A stretch of DNA of 64,000 nucleotides from Mesorhizobium sp. INR15 (GTDB lineage: Bacteria > Pseudomonadota > Alphaproteobacteria > Rhizobiales > Rhizobiaceae): contig NZ_CP045496.1 in assembly GCF_015500075.1 (NCBI RefSeq), positions 5,528,001 through 5,592,000 on the forward strand, read 5' to 3'. Positions 34,533 to 43,531 of this stretch are shown here, piece by piece. Numbering within the stretch: position 1 is the stretch's first letter; every line of letters begins with the position of its first letter. The translations under genes were made by a program, and so were the position numbers. The notes under the pieces were generated by a model. That model ran no database searches, was not told the origin of the DNA, and was given only the letters and a program-made list of their open reading frames with translations.

Positions 34533-35465
34533 ATGACCCTGCATGACCGCATCGTCGCCGAGCCATTTTCACTCCAGCGCCGGAACCCTGCCGGCGGCAC
34601 CAAGCCATTGACGGCCTGGGCCTTTGCCAATGAGACCGACGTGCTGACCGACGTGCTGCTCGGTTCGCCTAACTTCCTGCGCCATCTGTCGACCAGTTCG
34701 CTATCGCGCAAGCATCTGCGCGAAGCGCCCTGCAACGTCCAGATCGCCCAGGCGCAACACAAGGACCTGGTTGCGGCCTATGAGCATTTCGGCGTCAAGA
34801 TCCATTGGCACGAGCCGACGCCTGAACTGCCAATGCAGGTCTACTCACGCGACTCCAGCGTCATGACGCCCTACGGCGCGTTCATCACCGCCATGGCCAA
34901 CTGGTGGCGGCGCGGTGAAAACTATGCCGCGATCCGCACCTATGAAAAACTCGGCATCCCGATCTATGACATGGTCACATCAGGCACCTTCGAGGGCGGC
35001 GACTTCAATGTCATCGAGGAGGGAGTGGTTCTGATCGGTTGCGGCGGCGCCCGCACACAGGAGGAAGGCGCACGCCAGGTGCAGGCCTGGTTCGACAAGG
35101 AGGGTTGGGAGACCCGCCTCGCCTTCATCGACGAGTATTATGTCCATATCGACCTGATGGTGGTGCCTATCGCGGAAAAGCTCACCGCCGTCTGCCTGGC
35201 CTGTACCGAACCGGGCATTGTCGACTGGCTGAAGGGCAAGGGTCACGAGATCATAGACGTACCGTTCCAGGACACGATGGCACTCGGCTGCAACTTCATG
35301 TCCCTCGGCAAGGACCGGGTGATCGCGCCGACATCGAGCCAGTCGCTGATTGGCCAGCTCAAGGCGCGCGGCTTCGAAGTCGCGGCCATCGACATGAGCG
35401 AAATCTCAAAGACCGGCGGCGGTATCCATTGCATGGCGCAGGCGCTGAAGCGCGAGCCGGCCTGA
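34533..35465 (+). CDS. DDAH/arginine-deiminase-like amidinohydrolase
   Basis: Guanidine-modifying superfamily enzyme, 310 residues from the ATG at 34533 (GAGGAAAAA upstream; the longer ORF from 34350 lies inside the M20 gene). Typical signatures are SGTFEGGDFNV (the ExGD substrate-binding Glu and Asp), YYVHIDLMVVPI with the catalytic His, and the C-terminal GGGIHCMAQ with nucleophile Cys300. These residues are those used to cleave the guanidino C-N bond of arginine, methylarginines or similar compounds. Pairing with an M20 amidohydrolase suggests degradation of an N-acylated or peptide-linked guanidino compound. The exact substrate is unknown. Confidence 0.82.
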   Translation: MTLHDRIVAEPFSLQRRNPAGGTKPLTAWAFANETDVLTDVLLGSPNFLRHLSTSSLSRKHLREAPCNVQIAQAQHKDLVAAYEHFGVKIHWHEPTPELPMQVYSRDSSVMTPYGAFITAMANWWRRGENYAAIRTYEKLGIPIYDMVTSGTFEGGDFNVIEEGVVLIGCGGARTQEEGARQVQAWFDKEGWETRLAFIDEYYVHIDLMVVPIAEKLTAVCLACTEPGIVDWLKGKGHEIIDVPFQDTMALGCNFMSLGKDRVIAPTSSQSLIGQLKARGFEVAAIDMSEISKTGGGIHCMAQALKREPA

Positions 35466-35716
35466 TCTGGCCAGCAAAATTCCGTCAGGGCGTGGCGATC
35501 GATCACGCAAGCGGCCCCCGGGGGCGCCTGGTAGGCAGAAGCGGCTCCTCGGGTGCGGGGTGCTTCAGCCCGCCCTGCCCCCAACAAAGCTTCCGGTGTG
35601 GCCCCGCCGCCCTTGTGAGGATCTTCAAAATGGATGAATAGTCTTGGCTGGTGCGCCGCCCTGAAATTGCCCTCTTGCAGTCTTCAGGTCGAGCCATCGC
35701 CTAGCCGGATTTCCGA

Positions 35717-37870
35717 ATGGCCAGTCCTGAACCGCGCAAGAGAAGAGGTCCGATCGCCGCATTTTTGCTGGCGATAGACGCATGGGTCGATTCCTCGCTC
35801 TATGAGATCGGGTTCAAGGCGCGCCAGTTCTGGGAGGCGGCGACGATCTTCTCGCGGCGATTCCGTGTCACTGGCTGGCGCCGTGGCATTATCGAGATCC
35901 TGAGCGAAGGCTTCACTCTCGGCGCCGGTGGCACCGTCGTCATGCTGGCGCTCGCCATACCGGCTTTCCAGGACACGGCTGGTGACTGGCGCGCCCAGGG
36001 CGACTTTGCCGTCACCTTCCTCGACCGCTACGGCAATGAGATCGGTCAACGCGGCATTATCCAGCGCGACTCTGTGCCGGTCGACGAGATGCCCGACCAG
36101 GTCATCAAGGCGGTGCTCGCAACCGAGGATCGCCGCTTCTTCGAGCATTACGGCATCGACGTGCTTGGCCTGTCGCGCGCCATCTTTGAGAATGTGCGGG
36201 CGAATTCCGTCGTGCAAGGTGGCTCGAGCATCACCCAGCAATTGGCCAAGAACCTGTTCCTGACCAATGAACGCACGTTCGAACGGAAGATCAAGGAAGC
36301 CTTCCTGTCGCTGTGGCTCGAGGCCAATCTGTCGAAGAAGGAAATCCTGCAGCTCTATCTCGACCGCGCCTATATGGGCGGCGGCACCTTCGGCATCGAG
36401 GCGGCGGCGGATTTCTACTTCGGCAAGAGCGTCAAGGACCTGAACCTCGCCGAGGCAGCGATGCTCGCCGGCCTGTTCAAGGCGCCAACCAAATACGCAC
36501 CGCACATCAACCTGCCAGCGGCCCGCGCGCGCGCCAACGTGGTGCTGTCCAACCTTGTCGATGCAGGGTTCATGACCGAGGGCCAGGTGCTTCAGGCGCG
36601 ACTGCATCCGGCCGATGTCGTCGATCGTGGCGAGCAGAAAAGCCCCGATTACTATCTCGACTGGGCCTTTGACGAGGTCAAGAAGATCGCGAAACCGGGG
36701 CAGCACTCGCTGGTTGCCCACACCACCTTCGATGCCAACATCCAGAAGGCGGCGGAAGAATCGGTGGAGTTCCATCTCCGCCAGTTCGGCAAGGAGTACA
36801 ACGTCACGGAAGGCGCGGTGGTCGTTATCGAGACCAATGGCGCGGTGCGGGCGATCGTCGGCGGTCGCGACTACGGCGCCAGCCAGTTCAACCGTGCCAC
36901 CAAGGCGCTGCGCCAGACCGGCTCGTCCTTCAAACCCTATGTCTATGCGACGGCTATGGAGCACGGCTTCACGCCGAACTCGATCATATCGGGCGGGCCA
37001 ATCAGCTGGGGCACTTGGTCGCCGCACAACTATAGCGGCGAATCGGCTGGCAACATCACTTTGATCATGGCGATGGCCAAGTCGATCAACACCGTGCCGG
37101 TGCGGCTGGCAAAGGACTATCTCGGCATCCCGCCGATCAAAGCGATGGCGGAGTCGTTCGGTGTCGAGTCGCCGCTCGAAGCGCACAAGACGATGGTGCT
37201 GGGCACTTCGGGCATGACCGTGATGGACCAGGCGACAGGTTACAGCGTGTTCGCGCAGAATGGTTTCGTCGGCTCCCGGCACGGCATCACGCAGTTGGTG
37301 ACCCGGACAGGCGATGTTGTCTATGACTTCGCCAAGGACGCGGTGCCGCCGCATCGGGTGCTGTCCGAGCAGGCGCTGAAATCGATGAACACGATGCTGG
37401 CCGCCGTGCCGGTGATGGGCACCGCCCGGCGGGCCCAGCTTCCGAATATCGTCGTCGCCGGCAAGACCGGCACGACGCAATCCTACCGTGACGCCTGGTT
37501 TGTCGGTTTCACCGGCAACTACACGGCGGCGGTGTGGCTGGGCAACGACGACTTCTCGCCAACAAAGAACATGACCGGCGGCTCCTTGCCGGCGATGGTT
37601 TGGCAACGCCTGATGGTCTATGCGCACCAGAATATCGATCTGAAGCCGATCCCCGGCATCGACAAGCCCTTTGTCGACGAGGAGATCGCGGCCAAGGCCG
37701 GGGAAGCGGAAAAGAAAAATGCCGAACAGGCAGCGGCTGATGCGGCCGCCGAGAGGCCGCCTGTGCTATCCAGCCGAACCACGCAGGTGCTGAAGGATAT
37801 GACGGCGTTGTTCCGCTCGGCGCCAAGCATTGGTGCGCCAGTCTCGCCGGAAACCTTGTCGGCGCTTTGA
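35717..37870 (+). CDS. Bifunctional penicillin-binding protein 1 (GT51 glycosyltransferase and transpeptidase)
   Basis: Makes and crosslinks peptidoglycan. 717 residues with one N-terminal anchor (LGAGGTVVMLALAIPAF). The GT51 domain has EDRRFFEHYGID with catalytic Glu137 and QGGSSITQQLAKNLFL, then KEILQLYLDRAYMGGGTFGI. The transpeptidase domain has the SxxK motif at Ser403-Lys406 (TGSSFKPY), the SxN motif in KSINTVP, and KTGTTQ. The C-terminal 70 residues are Ala/Glu/Lys-rich and probably flexible. Class A PBP1a/1c-type; which PBP1 is not certain. It stands alone with a 250-base upstream gap. Confidence 0.94.
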   Translation: MASPEPRKRRGPIAAFLLAIDAWVDSSLYEIGFKARQFWEAATIFSRRFRVTGWRRGIIEILSEGFTLGAGGTVVMLALAIPAFQDTAGDWRAQGDFAVTFLDRYGNEIGQRGIIQRDSVPVDEMPDQVIKAVLATEDRRFFEHYGIDVLGLSRAIFENVRANSVVQGGSSITQQLAKNLFLTNERTFERKIKEAFLSLWLEANLSKKEILQLYLDRAYMGGGTFGIEAAADFYFGKSVKDLNLAEAAMLAGLFKAPTKYAPHINLPAARARANVVLSNLVDAGFMTEGQVLQARLHPADVVDRGEQKSPDYYLDWAFDEVKKIAKPGQHSLVAHTTFDANIQKAAEESVEFHLRQFGKEYNVTEGAVVVIETNGAVRAIVGGRDYGASQFNRATKALRQTGSSFKPYVYATAMEHGFTPNSIISGGPISWGTWSPHNYSGESAGNITLIMAMAKSINTVPVRLAKDYLGIPPIKAMAESFGVESPLEAHKTMVLGTSGMTVMDQATGYSVFAQNGFVGSRHGITQLVTRTGDVVYDFAKDAVPPHRVLSEQALKSMNTMLAAVPVMGTARRAQLPNIVVAGKTGTTQSYRDAWFVGFTGNYTAAVWLGNDDFSPTKNMTGGSLPAMVWQRLMVYAHQNIDLKPIPGIDKPFVDEEIAAKAGEAEKKNAEQAAADAAAERPPVLSSRTTQVLKDMTALFRSAPSIGAPVSPETLSAL

Positions 37871-37970
37871 TCCGCGCGCCGCGCGCGGGCAAGGCAAATC
37901 CATCGCACCGCTTGCCATTGCCCCCTGCGGCGCGATATCCCCAAGCAGCATTCTCTCTTCCCGGCGCTTC

Positions 37971-38555
37971 ATGCTCAAAAACGCATTCCTGATGCTTGTC
38001 ACGCTTGCCCTTGCCATTGGCGGCGGCGGCGGCAGCGTCTGGTATGCGCTGAAAATCCAGGATGGTGTCGGCGCGATCAGGATCGGTCAGTGGACCGCTT
38101 TCCCCGACATCGGCACGCCGGCGGCGGATCCCTATTCCAAGGCCCGCGTGGCGCGCGAAGGCGTGCTGGCGCTTGGACGGGCGGAGGGACTGTCCTTCGT
38201 CGCCGAACGCGACAGTGCTGGCGAACAACTCAAGCGCGAATGTGCCTACAAAATAGTAGGCGGATTTCCGACAGCCCGGTTCTGGACCCTCTACGCGGCC
38301 GATCAATCGCTGGGCGTGATCCAGACGACGAAGCCGAGGCTCGCGGCCCTTCAGTCGTACCAGGTCCTGCGCCAACCCGACAACTCGGTGATCATCTCGG
38401 TCAGCAAGCGTCCATCTCCAGGAAACTGGCTGCTTTCGGACGGTTTCGGCAGGATGTATTTCGTGCTGACATTCTACGACACGCCTATCGCCAGCAGCAC
38501 CGGTCTTTCGGATGTCACGCTGCCACTCATCACCAAGGTGGGTTGCGATGCGTAG
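37971..38555 (+). CDS. DUF1214-domain membrane-anchored protein
   Basis: 194 residues from the ATG at 37971; upstream codons in the longer ORF look non-coding. One N-terminal helix (AFLMLVTLALAIGGGGGSVW) anchors an exported domain. The C-terminal half resembles DUF1214 (RFWTLYAADQSLGVIQ; NSVIISVSKRPSP; NWLLSDGFGRMYFVLTFYD). DUF1214 is usually the C-terminal half of a longer DUF1254-DUF1214 protein; here it is a separate small gene. Its stop overlaps the next start by eight bases. Function unknown. Confidence 0.78.
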   Translation: MLKNAFLMLVTLALAIGGGGGSVWYALKIQDGVGAIRIGQWTAFPDIGTPAADPYSKARVAREGVLALGRAEGLSFVAERDSAGEQLKRECAYKIVGGFPTARFWTLYAADQSLGVIQTTKPRLAALQSYQVLRQPDNSVIISVSKRPSPGNWLLSDGFGRMYFVLTFYDTPIASSTGLSDVTLPLITKVGCDA

Positions 38556-39096
38556 GCTGCTTCACGCCATCCTGCTTGGGCTGGTTGGCGCCGGCATCGT
38601 GCACATCGTGGTGCTGCTTCTGGTTCCGGAATTTTCCGAACGCGATGCATGGTCGCGATTGTCGATGGCTTCCGATCTCTACAAGATTACCAGGCTCGAC
38701 GCCGAAGCCGGTGGTGCGCCCGTGGTGAAGTCAGTCGATCCGCTGTTTTATGCCACCGCTTGCCGGTTCGACCTGACTGACGGGATGGTGCGGGTCAAGG
38801 CGCCGGGCAATGTCCCGTTCTGGTCGGTCTCGGTCTATGACCGCAACGGGCACAACATCTATTCCTTCAACGACCACACCGCCACGGGCCGCGTGCTGGA
38901 TGCAGTCGTGCTGACACCGGCGCAAATGATCGAAGTCCGCAAGGATCTTCCCGAAGACCTGCAAGGAGCGATCTTTGTCGAAGCGCCGATTGACGAAGGC
39001 ATATTCGTCATCCGCAGCTTTGTGCCCGATGACAGCTGGAAGCCTATCGTCTCGCGCTTTCTCGACCAGAGCTCGTGCGAACTGCAGGATTTCTAG
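38548..39096 (+). CDS. DUF1254-domain membrane-anchored protein
   Basis: 182 residues starting at the ATG at 38548, inside the end of the DUF1214 gene. One N-terminal helix (LLHAILLGLVGAGIVHIVVL) and an exported domain with VKSVDPLFYATACRFDLTDG, then FWSVSVYDRNGHNIYSFND, of the DUF1254 type. A pair of cysteines (TACRF and SSCEL) could form a disulfide. Together with the preceding gene it looks like a split, shortened version of a two-domain DUF1254/DUF1214 protein. Function unknown. Confidence 0.78.
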   Translation: MRRLLHAILLGLVGAGIVHIVVLLLVPEFSERDAWSRLSMASDLYKITRLDAEAGGAPVVKSVDPLFYATACRFDLTDGMVRVKAPGNVPFWSVSVYDRNGHNIYSFNDHTATGRVLDAVVLTPAQMIEVRKDLPEDLQGAIFVEAPIDEGIFVIRSFVPDDSWKPIVSRFLDQSSCELQDF

Positions 39097-39516
39097 CCGC
39101 GCCCGATATCAACCGGACCCGCGATAAACCGGGTCTTTGCTATCGATTTACCGAATCAGTGATGCGGTACAGGTGTGTTCCGCGGCGATCCAGGTTTGTC
39201 GGGACCGCCTGGCCGCGCGTCTGTTACACGCGAGCGTTCGTAACGGACGCCTGGAAAAATGATCACCGCCGCCGGCGTGCCGGTGTTCTGGCTTGTTCGG
39301 TTGGTTGCCGCAGTTCGCGGCACGAAAGACAGTACCATGCCCATGGTTCGCGCATTCCTCTCGGTTTCCCCGGAGCACAACGCAACGCCTCCAAATATGA
39401 TTAAGGACGCCAGAGGGTTAACGGAGCGCTAACGGATCGCCGCTAATTTGATCTTTGTTCCAAGGTCAGGACATTCCTGACCAAGGCCAGCGCGAAACCG
39501 GCACCATTCCGGTCGA
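39097..39516. other. 420-base gap before the DUF2336 gene
   Basis: I see no gene here. A weak hairpin follows the DUF1254 gene (GACCCG/CGGGTC at 39116-39135, then TTTGC), which could end that transcript. The rest is AT-richer towards the DUF2336 gene and probably carries its promoter, but no clear -35/-10 pair stands out. Confidence 0.5.
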
Positions 39517-40608
39517 GTGTGGTCGAGCGTGTGTCGAGTATCGGGCGTATCCTTCGTGTCATCTTCGGATTTCAGACAAATCGGCATACGGGCGGAATCG
39601 GGAAAGGCCGAAAGGCTCTTCCGCGCGGCGGTGTCGGCATTCTGCTCGCTCACCCGGCCCTCGCGCCGCGAGATCGGTCAACTGGAAGACCTCACACTGC
39701 CGCTGTTCGACGATGTTTCCGTCGAATCGCGCCGCTATGTCGCCGCCGCCCTTTCCGAATGTGAATATGCGCCCGCGGCCCTTGTGCGTCGGCTTTGCGA
39801 AGAACCTGTCGACATCGCCGCCCCGCTGCTCATCCGCTCGCGGGCGCTCAGCGACATCGATCTCATCGCACTGATCGGCCGGCACGGACTGCCGCATGCC
39901 CGGGCCATCGCACGGCGTCCGGATCTGAATTCGACCATCGCCGATCTGATCAAGGCCCTTGAAAGGCCGACGCTTGTACGGGTCCGCCCCCCGGAAGCGG
40001 CCGCGAAGGTTGTGCCGGAACATCGGCAAGTCGACATCAAGGCCGACTTGCCCGCTCCCGCGACAGAGCAGTCCCCCGGCCTTGCCTCCGAGAACGCACG
40101 GCGCCGTCTGCGGTCGATGATGCGGACCGGTGATCAGGAACCAGGCACATCGATCAACTCGTTTGCCGGCTCCGGGGCCTACGTGAAGCTGCGCGAGACG
40201 GCGCTGACAGGAAACGCGGCGTTCTTCCAGACCGCGCTCGCCGATGCCCTCGATATCGATTTTTCAACTGCGCGGTCGCTGACCGCGAACCAGAACTATG
40301 CCGCGCTGCTTGCCGCCTTGCGGGCGCTGGACCTGAGCGAAGACAGGGCATTCCTGATTACGGTCGCCGTCTATCCGGCGCAGTTTCCGCATCCCGAGGC
40401 TATCCGGATCTTCCTCGACCGTTATCGCCTGTTGCATCGCGACGCGGCGTTGGACAAGGTCCGCAACTGGAAGGTCGAGGCCGTGTCGCGAGCCATCCGC
40501 GAAGCGGTGCCGCTGCTGGCGCCCGCCAATGCCGACACGCCGAAAGCGTCGAACAGCGACGATGCCGGGGTAGCCGGCTCCAGACCCGCCAACCTCAAGG
40601 CATCTTGA
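39517..40608 (+). CDS. DUF2336-domain protein
   Basis: About 363 residues with a GTG start at 39517; in-frame GTG codons at 39529 and 39556 are alternatives and there is no early ATG. The N-terminal two-thirds is helical and resembles DUF2336 (TRPSRREIGQLEDLTLPLFD; SRRYVAAALSECEYAP; LIRSRALSDIDLIALI), a HEAT-like alphaproteobacterial family of unknown function. No signal peptide, so probably cytoplasmic. It converges on the DUF1491 gene: the two overlap by 14 bases at their 3' ends. Confidence 0.78.
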   Translation: MWSSVCRVSGVSFVSSSDFRQIGIRAESGKAERLFRAAVSAFCSLTRPSRREIGQLEDLTLPLFDDVSVESRRYVAAALSECEYAPAALVRRLCEEPVDIAAPLLIRSRALSDIDLIALIGRHGLPHARAIARRPDLNSTIADLIKALERPTLVRVRPPEAAAKVVPEHRQVDIKADLPAPATEQSPGLASENARRRLRSMMRTGDQEPGTSINSFAGSGAYVKLRETALTGNAAFFQTALADALDIDFSTARSLTANQNYAALLAALRALDLSEDRAFLITVAVYPAQFPHPEAIRIFLDRYRLLHRDAALDKVRNWKVEAVSRAIREAVPLLAPANADTPKASNSDDAGVAGSRPANLKAS

Positions 40609-40942
40609 CGGAAATAAGCTCTTCGATCGGAACAGCGCCGGCCTCGATCTCGACAACCCAGATGTCGGGGTCGAATTTTTTCTCGCGCTCCAGCCGTGCA
40701 TCAAGCACAGCCGCATCATCGCCTGAGCCAAGCAGACTGAAGAAGCGGTCGTCGGGCTTGGCCGAATCGTAGCTCGTCTGCGGCGCTGGTCCAAACAGAG
40801 CCACATCGCCCAACCTGCCGCGTGTCATCACGAAAACCGCGCCGGCCTCCGCCGATCCGCGCTTGACCACGGCCGCGAAGCCACCGGCGCCGAAAACCCG
40901 GCGCACAAGGGCCGACACCCAGAAATCGGTGGTCACACGCAT
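40595..40942 (-). CDS. DUF1491-family protein
   Basis: 115 residues from the ATG at 40942 (the track-style upstream TTG adds two residues). It opens MRVTTDFWVSALVRRVFGAG and continues AVVKRGSAEAGAVFVM, the usual pattern of DUF1491, a small alphaproteobacterial family of unknown function. Likely cytoplasmic. Its 3' end overlaps that of the convergent DUF2336 gene. Confidence 0.8.
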   Translation of the reverse strand: MRVTTDFWVSALVRRVFGAGGFAAVVKRGSAEAGAVFVMTRGRLGDVALFGPAPQTSYDSAKPDDRFFSLLGSGDDAAVLDARLEREKKFDPDIWVVEIEAGAVPIEELISVKMP

Positions 40943-41016
40943 GAACAAGCTCCGGATGGCATCCGGACGCTACTTAGCGAGGTTTTCGCCGATCCGCGAG
41001 GGGTGGATGCCAGCTG

Positions 41017-41787
41017 TCAGTTGGTCAGACCGATCTCACGCATCTTGACGTAGACGACCTCGTCGGGCTCGCCTGTCTGCGGCAACCCGAACAGGGACTG
41101 GAATTCCTTGATCGCCGACTTGGTGCGAGCGCCCACCACGCCATCCAACTTCATGTCGTCGTTGCCGAATGCCTTCAGCCCCGCCTGAATCTTGACGATG
41201 CGCGGATCAGGGCCTTGCGCTGACGTGCTCGTCTGCAATGAGACCGGCACGGCGGCTGGCGTGTCCGGTCGCGGCACCGGATGAGGTACGGCGGCGGTCG
41301 TGGTCGGCGTCGCGCCGAGTTGATCGAGCAGAAGTGCATCGATCTCGCCGGACGCGTTGAGCCCCACCTTCTGCTGATAGGCCTGGATGGCCTTGCGGGT
41401 GTTGGGTCCGGTAATGCCGTCGACAGTGCCGGAATAGAAATCGAGATCCTTCAATATGCCCTGGATCTGTTGAACGACCGGGTCGCTTTTCACCGGTGCG
41501 GCTTGCGCGCTCGGGCGTACGATGTTGATCGTGGTCTCCGGTTCGTCGCTGCCGGCACGAGGGAAACCTTCAATGCTGCGTGTGGCGAAAAACGCGCCTG
41601 CATGTGGAAAGGGCTGGTACCACAGCGCATTCGCCGAAACATAGAACAGCGTCACCAGGAAAGCCGTTGACCCGCCAACCAGAACCGGGTTGCGCGAAAT
41701 CATGCTGCCGACAGCGACAGCACCGTCCTTGAAGAAGGCGTTGCCGCGGCGCTTGACCGCTTTAGGCTGTTTTGCGGAGCGAGCCAT
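41017..41787 (-). CDS. Membrane-anchored protein with two peptidoglycan-binding domains
   Basis: 256 residues from the ATG at 41787, which follows AAGGGGAC. A basic cytoplasmic N-terminus (AKQPKAVKRRGN) precedes one helix (PVLVGGSTAFLVTLFYVSA). Two PG_binding_1 domains lie outside: residues about 110-155 (IQGILKDLDFYSGTVDG ... TRKAIQAYQQ) and 200-250 (IQAGLKAFGNDDMKLDG ... TKSAIKEFQSLFG). A proline-rich linker separates them. Its start overlaps the 3' end of the DivJ-like kinase gene by 26 bases, so the two are probably cotranscribed. It may tether the inner membrane to the wall. Confidence 0.85.
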   Translation of the reverse strand: MARSAKQPKAVKRRGNAFFKDGAVAVGSMISRNPVLVGGSTAFLVTLFYVSANALWYQPFPHAGAFFATRSIEGFPRAGSDEPETTINIVRPSAQAAPVKSDPVVQQIQGILKDLDFYSGTVDGITGPNTRKAIQAYQQKVGLNASGEIDALLLDQLGATPTTTAAVPHPVPRPDTPAAVPVSLQTSTSAQGPDPRIVKIQAGLKAFGNDDMKLDGVVGARTKSAIKEFQSLFGLPQTGEPDEVVYVKMREIGLTN

Positions 41788-43531
41788 TTCGGTCCCCTTT
41801 CGCCCTGGCAACCGGCATGGGCAGCACCCCTGCCTTGTCGGCGGACTGACCTTTTGGTCCATTCACCGGCAGGCTGATGGTCACCGTGGTGCCCTCGCCC
41901 GGCATGCTTTCGATCGACATCGTGCCTTCGTGCAGTGCCACGAGCCCCTTCACCAGGGAGAGCCCAAGACCGGTTCCCTCGAAACGGCGCGTGTAGTCGT
42001 TCTGGATCTGCACGAAGGGCTTGCCGAGATTGGCAAAATCTTCCTCGGCAATGCCGATGCCGGTATCCCGAACCCAGAAATGCAGACGCGAGCCGATCCG
42101 CTTGGCACTGACGACGACATCGCCACCCTCGGGCGTGAACTTGACGGCGTTGGAGACGAGGTTGATGAGGATCTGCTGCACGGCGCGGCGGTCAGCGTTT
42201 ATCTCACCTGCGTCCGGGGCGATCTGTGCCTGCAGATTGATGTTCTTCGCCTTCGCCTGCAGCTGCATCATCGACTGGCACATGTCCACGGCTTCGGCGA
42301 ACCGGAACGGCTCCGGCTCGGTCGCATAGACGCCGGATTCGATCCTCGACACATCGAGTATCGAAGTGACGACGGCAAGCAGGTGCTGTCCTGAGTCTCT
42401 TACCAGGCCGACATATTCCTTCTGACGGGGGTCCTTGAAGGCGCCGAACATCTCGTGCAGCAACATGTCGGAGAAGCCGATAATGGCATTCAGCGGCGTG
42501 CGCAGTTCGTGGCTCACCACCGCCAGGAACCGGCCCTTGGCGACTTCGGCGGCAGCAGCCGCATCATTGGCCGCCGCGAGATCTTCGCGCAGGCCGGCAA
42601 TCTCGTCGTTGGCACGCAGGACAAGCGTGACGATGTCGCCCTGGTCTTCAGCCTGCACCAGTTCAAGCGAAAATGGCCGGTAATTGTCGGCCATCAGGCG
42701 GCTGTCCTTCTGGTCATTGCCGTTTTGCGGCAACCGGATGCGCAATTCGAGCCGGCGCGACAGAACGCCATCGCGCATATCGGCGAGCGCGCTGAGATAA
42801 GAGACGCGATCCGACAGATGAACACGATCGAAAAGACCATTTCCGCAAAGCAGTTCCGGCGGCAGCTTCAACAGGGTACGCGCCTTCGCCGAGGCGTCGA
42901 GAACCTCGCCATGACGGGCCATGCGCAAAACCACGGCATCGATGATGTCTTCGAGCTGGCCGGCGGTATCCTGGTCATGCGATGCGCCGTCGACGTCGCG
43001 AAACGCCGAGATGCGCGGAATGAGCGTGAGCGCCCAGGCCAAGGGCACCAGCCAGTGCCATGCAGGGATTTGCACCGAGGCCAGCGGCAAGAAGGGTCCA
43101 ACCAGAGGCTGAGCCACGACCGCGACAAGGGCTGAGACAGATCCCCAGATCACGGCACGCCGCGAGGCGCCGATCCACCAGGCTTCGAACGGCAGGGCCA
43201 CGGCCAACATGGCGACCGGAGAGCTCAGCCCTCCCGCCGCGGCAATGAGCCCGGCAAGCGCGACGCCCGCCATTGCCAGAGCAACCTGTGCAGCCAGAGC
43301 CATCTTGCCTGTTGCCGCGACCAGCAAGGCAACGAACCAGCAAAGACCGAAAGCGGCGAAGATCGCTGCAACGGTCACAGCCGCGCCGATGCCCGAGGTA
43401 ACCAGAGTGACCGCGGCGCCCGCGGCGAAGAACGGTGCAGCCAGCATGACGCCAATGAAGCGGCGCTGACGCTCGCGGTCGCCTTGTCCAAGCACGGTCG
43501 GATGCACCATGCGCCCGCAACCAGCTGCCAT
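41762..43531 (-). CDS. Multispan sensor histidine kinase, DivJ-like
   Basis: About 589 residues from the ATG at 43531; a TTG at 43573 and an ATG at 43510 are alternatives. Residues about 25-175 form roughly six helices (FIGVMLAAPFFAAGAAVTLV onward). A PAS-like domain near residues 190-300 is followed by a coiled segment and the H box FLAVVSHELRTPLNAIIGF, the N box NLVSNAVKFT and GTGLGLSLVKGLV. Six helices plus PAS plus HisKA of the NAIIGFSDML type match DivJ, which phosphorylates DivK in alphaproteobacterial cell-cycle control. The identity is inference; another DivJ/PleC/CbrA-family kinase is possible. Confidence 0.65.
   Translation of the reverse strand: MAAGCGRMVHPTVLGQGDRERQRRFIGVMLAAPFFAAGAAVTLVTSGIGAAVTVAAIFAAFGLCWFVALLVAATGKMALAAQVALAMAGVALAGLIAAAGGLSSPVAMLAVALPFEAWWIGASRRAVIWGSVSALVAVVAQPLVGPFLPLASVQIPAWHWLVPLAWALTLIPRISAFRDVDGASHDQDTAGQLEDIIDAVVLRMARHGEVLDASAKARTLLKLPPELLCGNGLFDRVHLSDRVSYLSALADMRDGVLSRRLELRIRLPQNGNDQKDSRLMADNYRPFSLELVQAEDQGDIVTLVLRANDEIAGLREDLAAANDAAAAAEVAKGRFLAVVSHELRTPLNAIIGFSDMLLHEMFGAFKDPRQKEYVGLVRDSGQHLLAVVTSILDVSRIESGVYATEPEPFRFAEAVDMCQSMMQLQAKAKNINLQAQIAPDAGEINADRRAVQQILINLVSNAVKFTPEGGDVVVSAKRIGSRLHFWVRDTGIGIAEEDFANLGKPFVQIQNDYTRRFEGTGLGLSLVKGLVALHEGTMSIESMPGEGTTVTISLPVNGPKGQSADKAGVLPMPVARAKGDRNGSLRKTA

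Noticed and set aside
35684..37627. Long minus-strand ORF (647 codons) over the PBP1 gene
   Set aside because: It is antisense to a gene with complete GT51 and transpeptidase motifs. Its sequence is Arg/His/Asp-rich, with no known domain, as expected of a GC-rich shadow.
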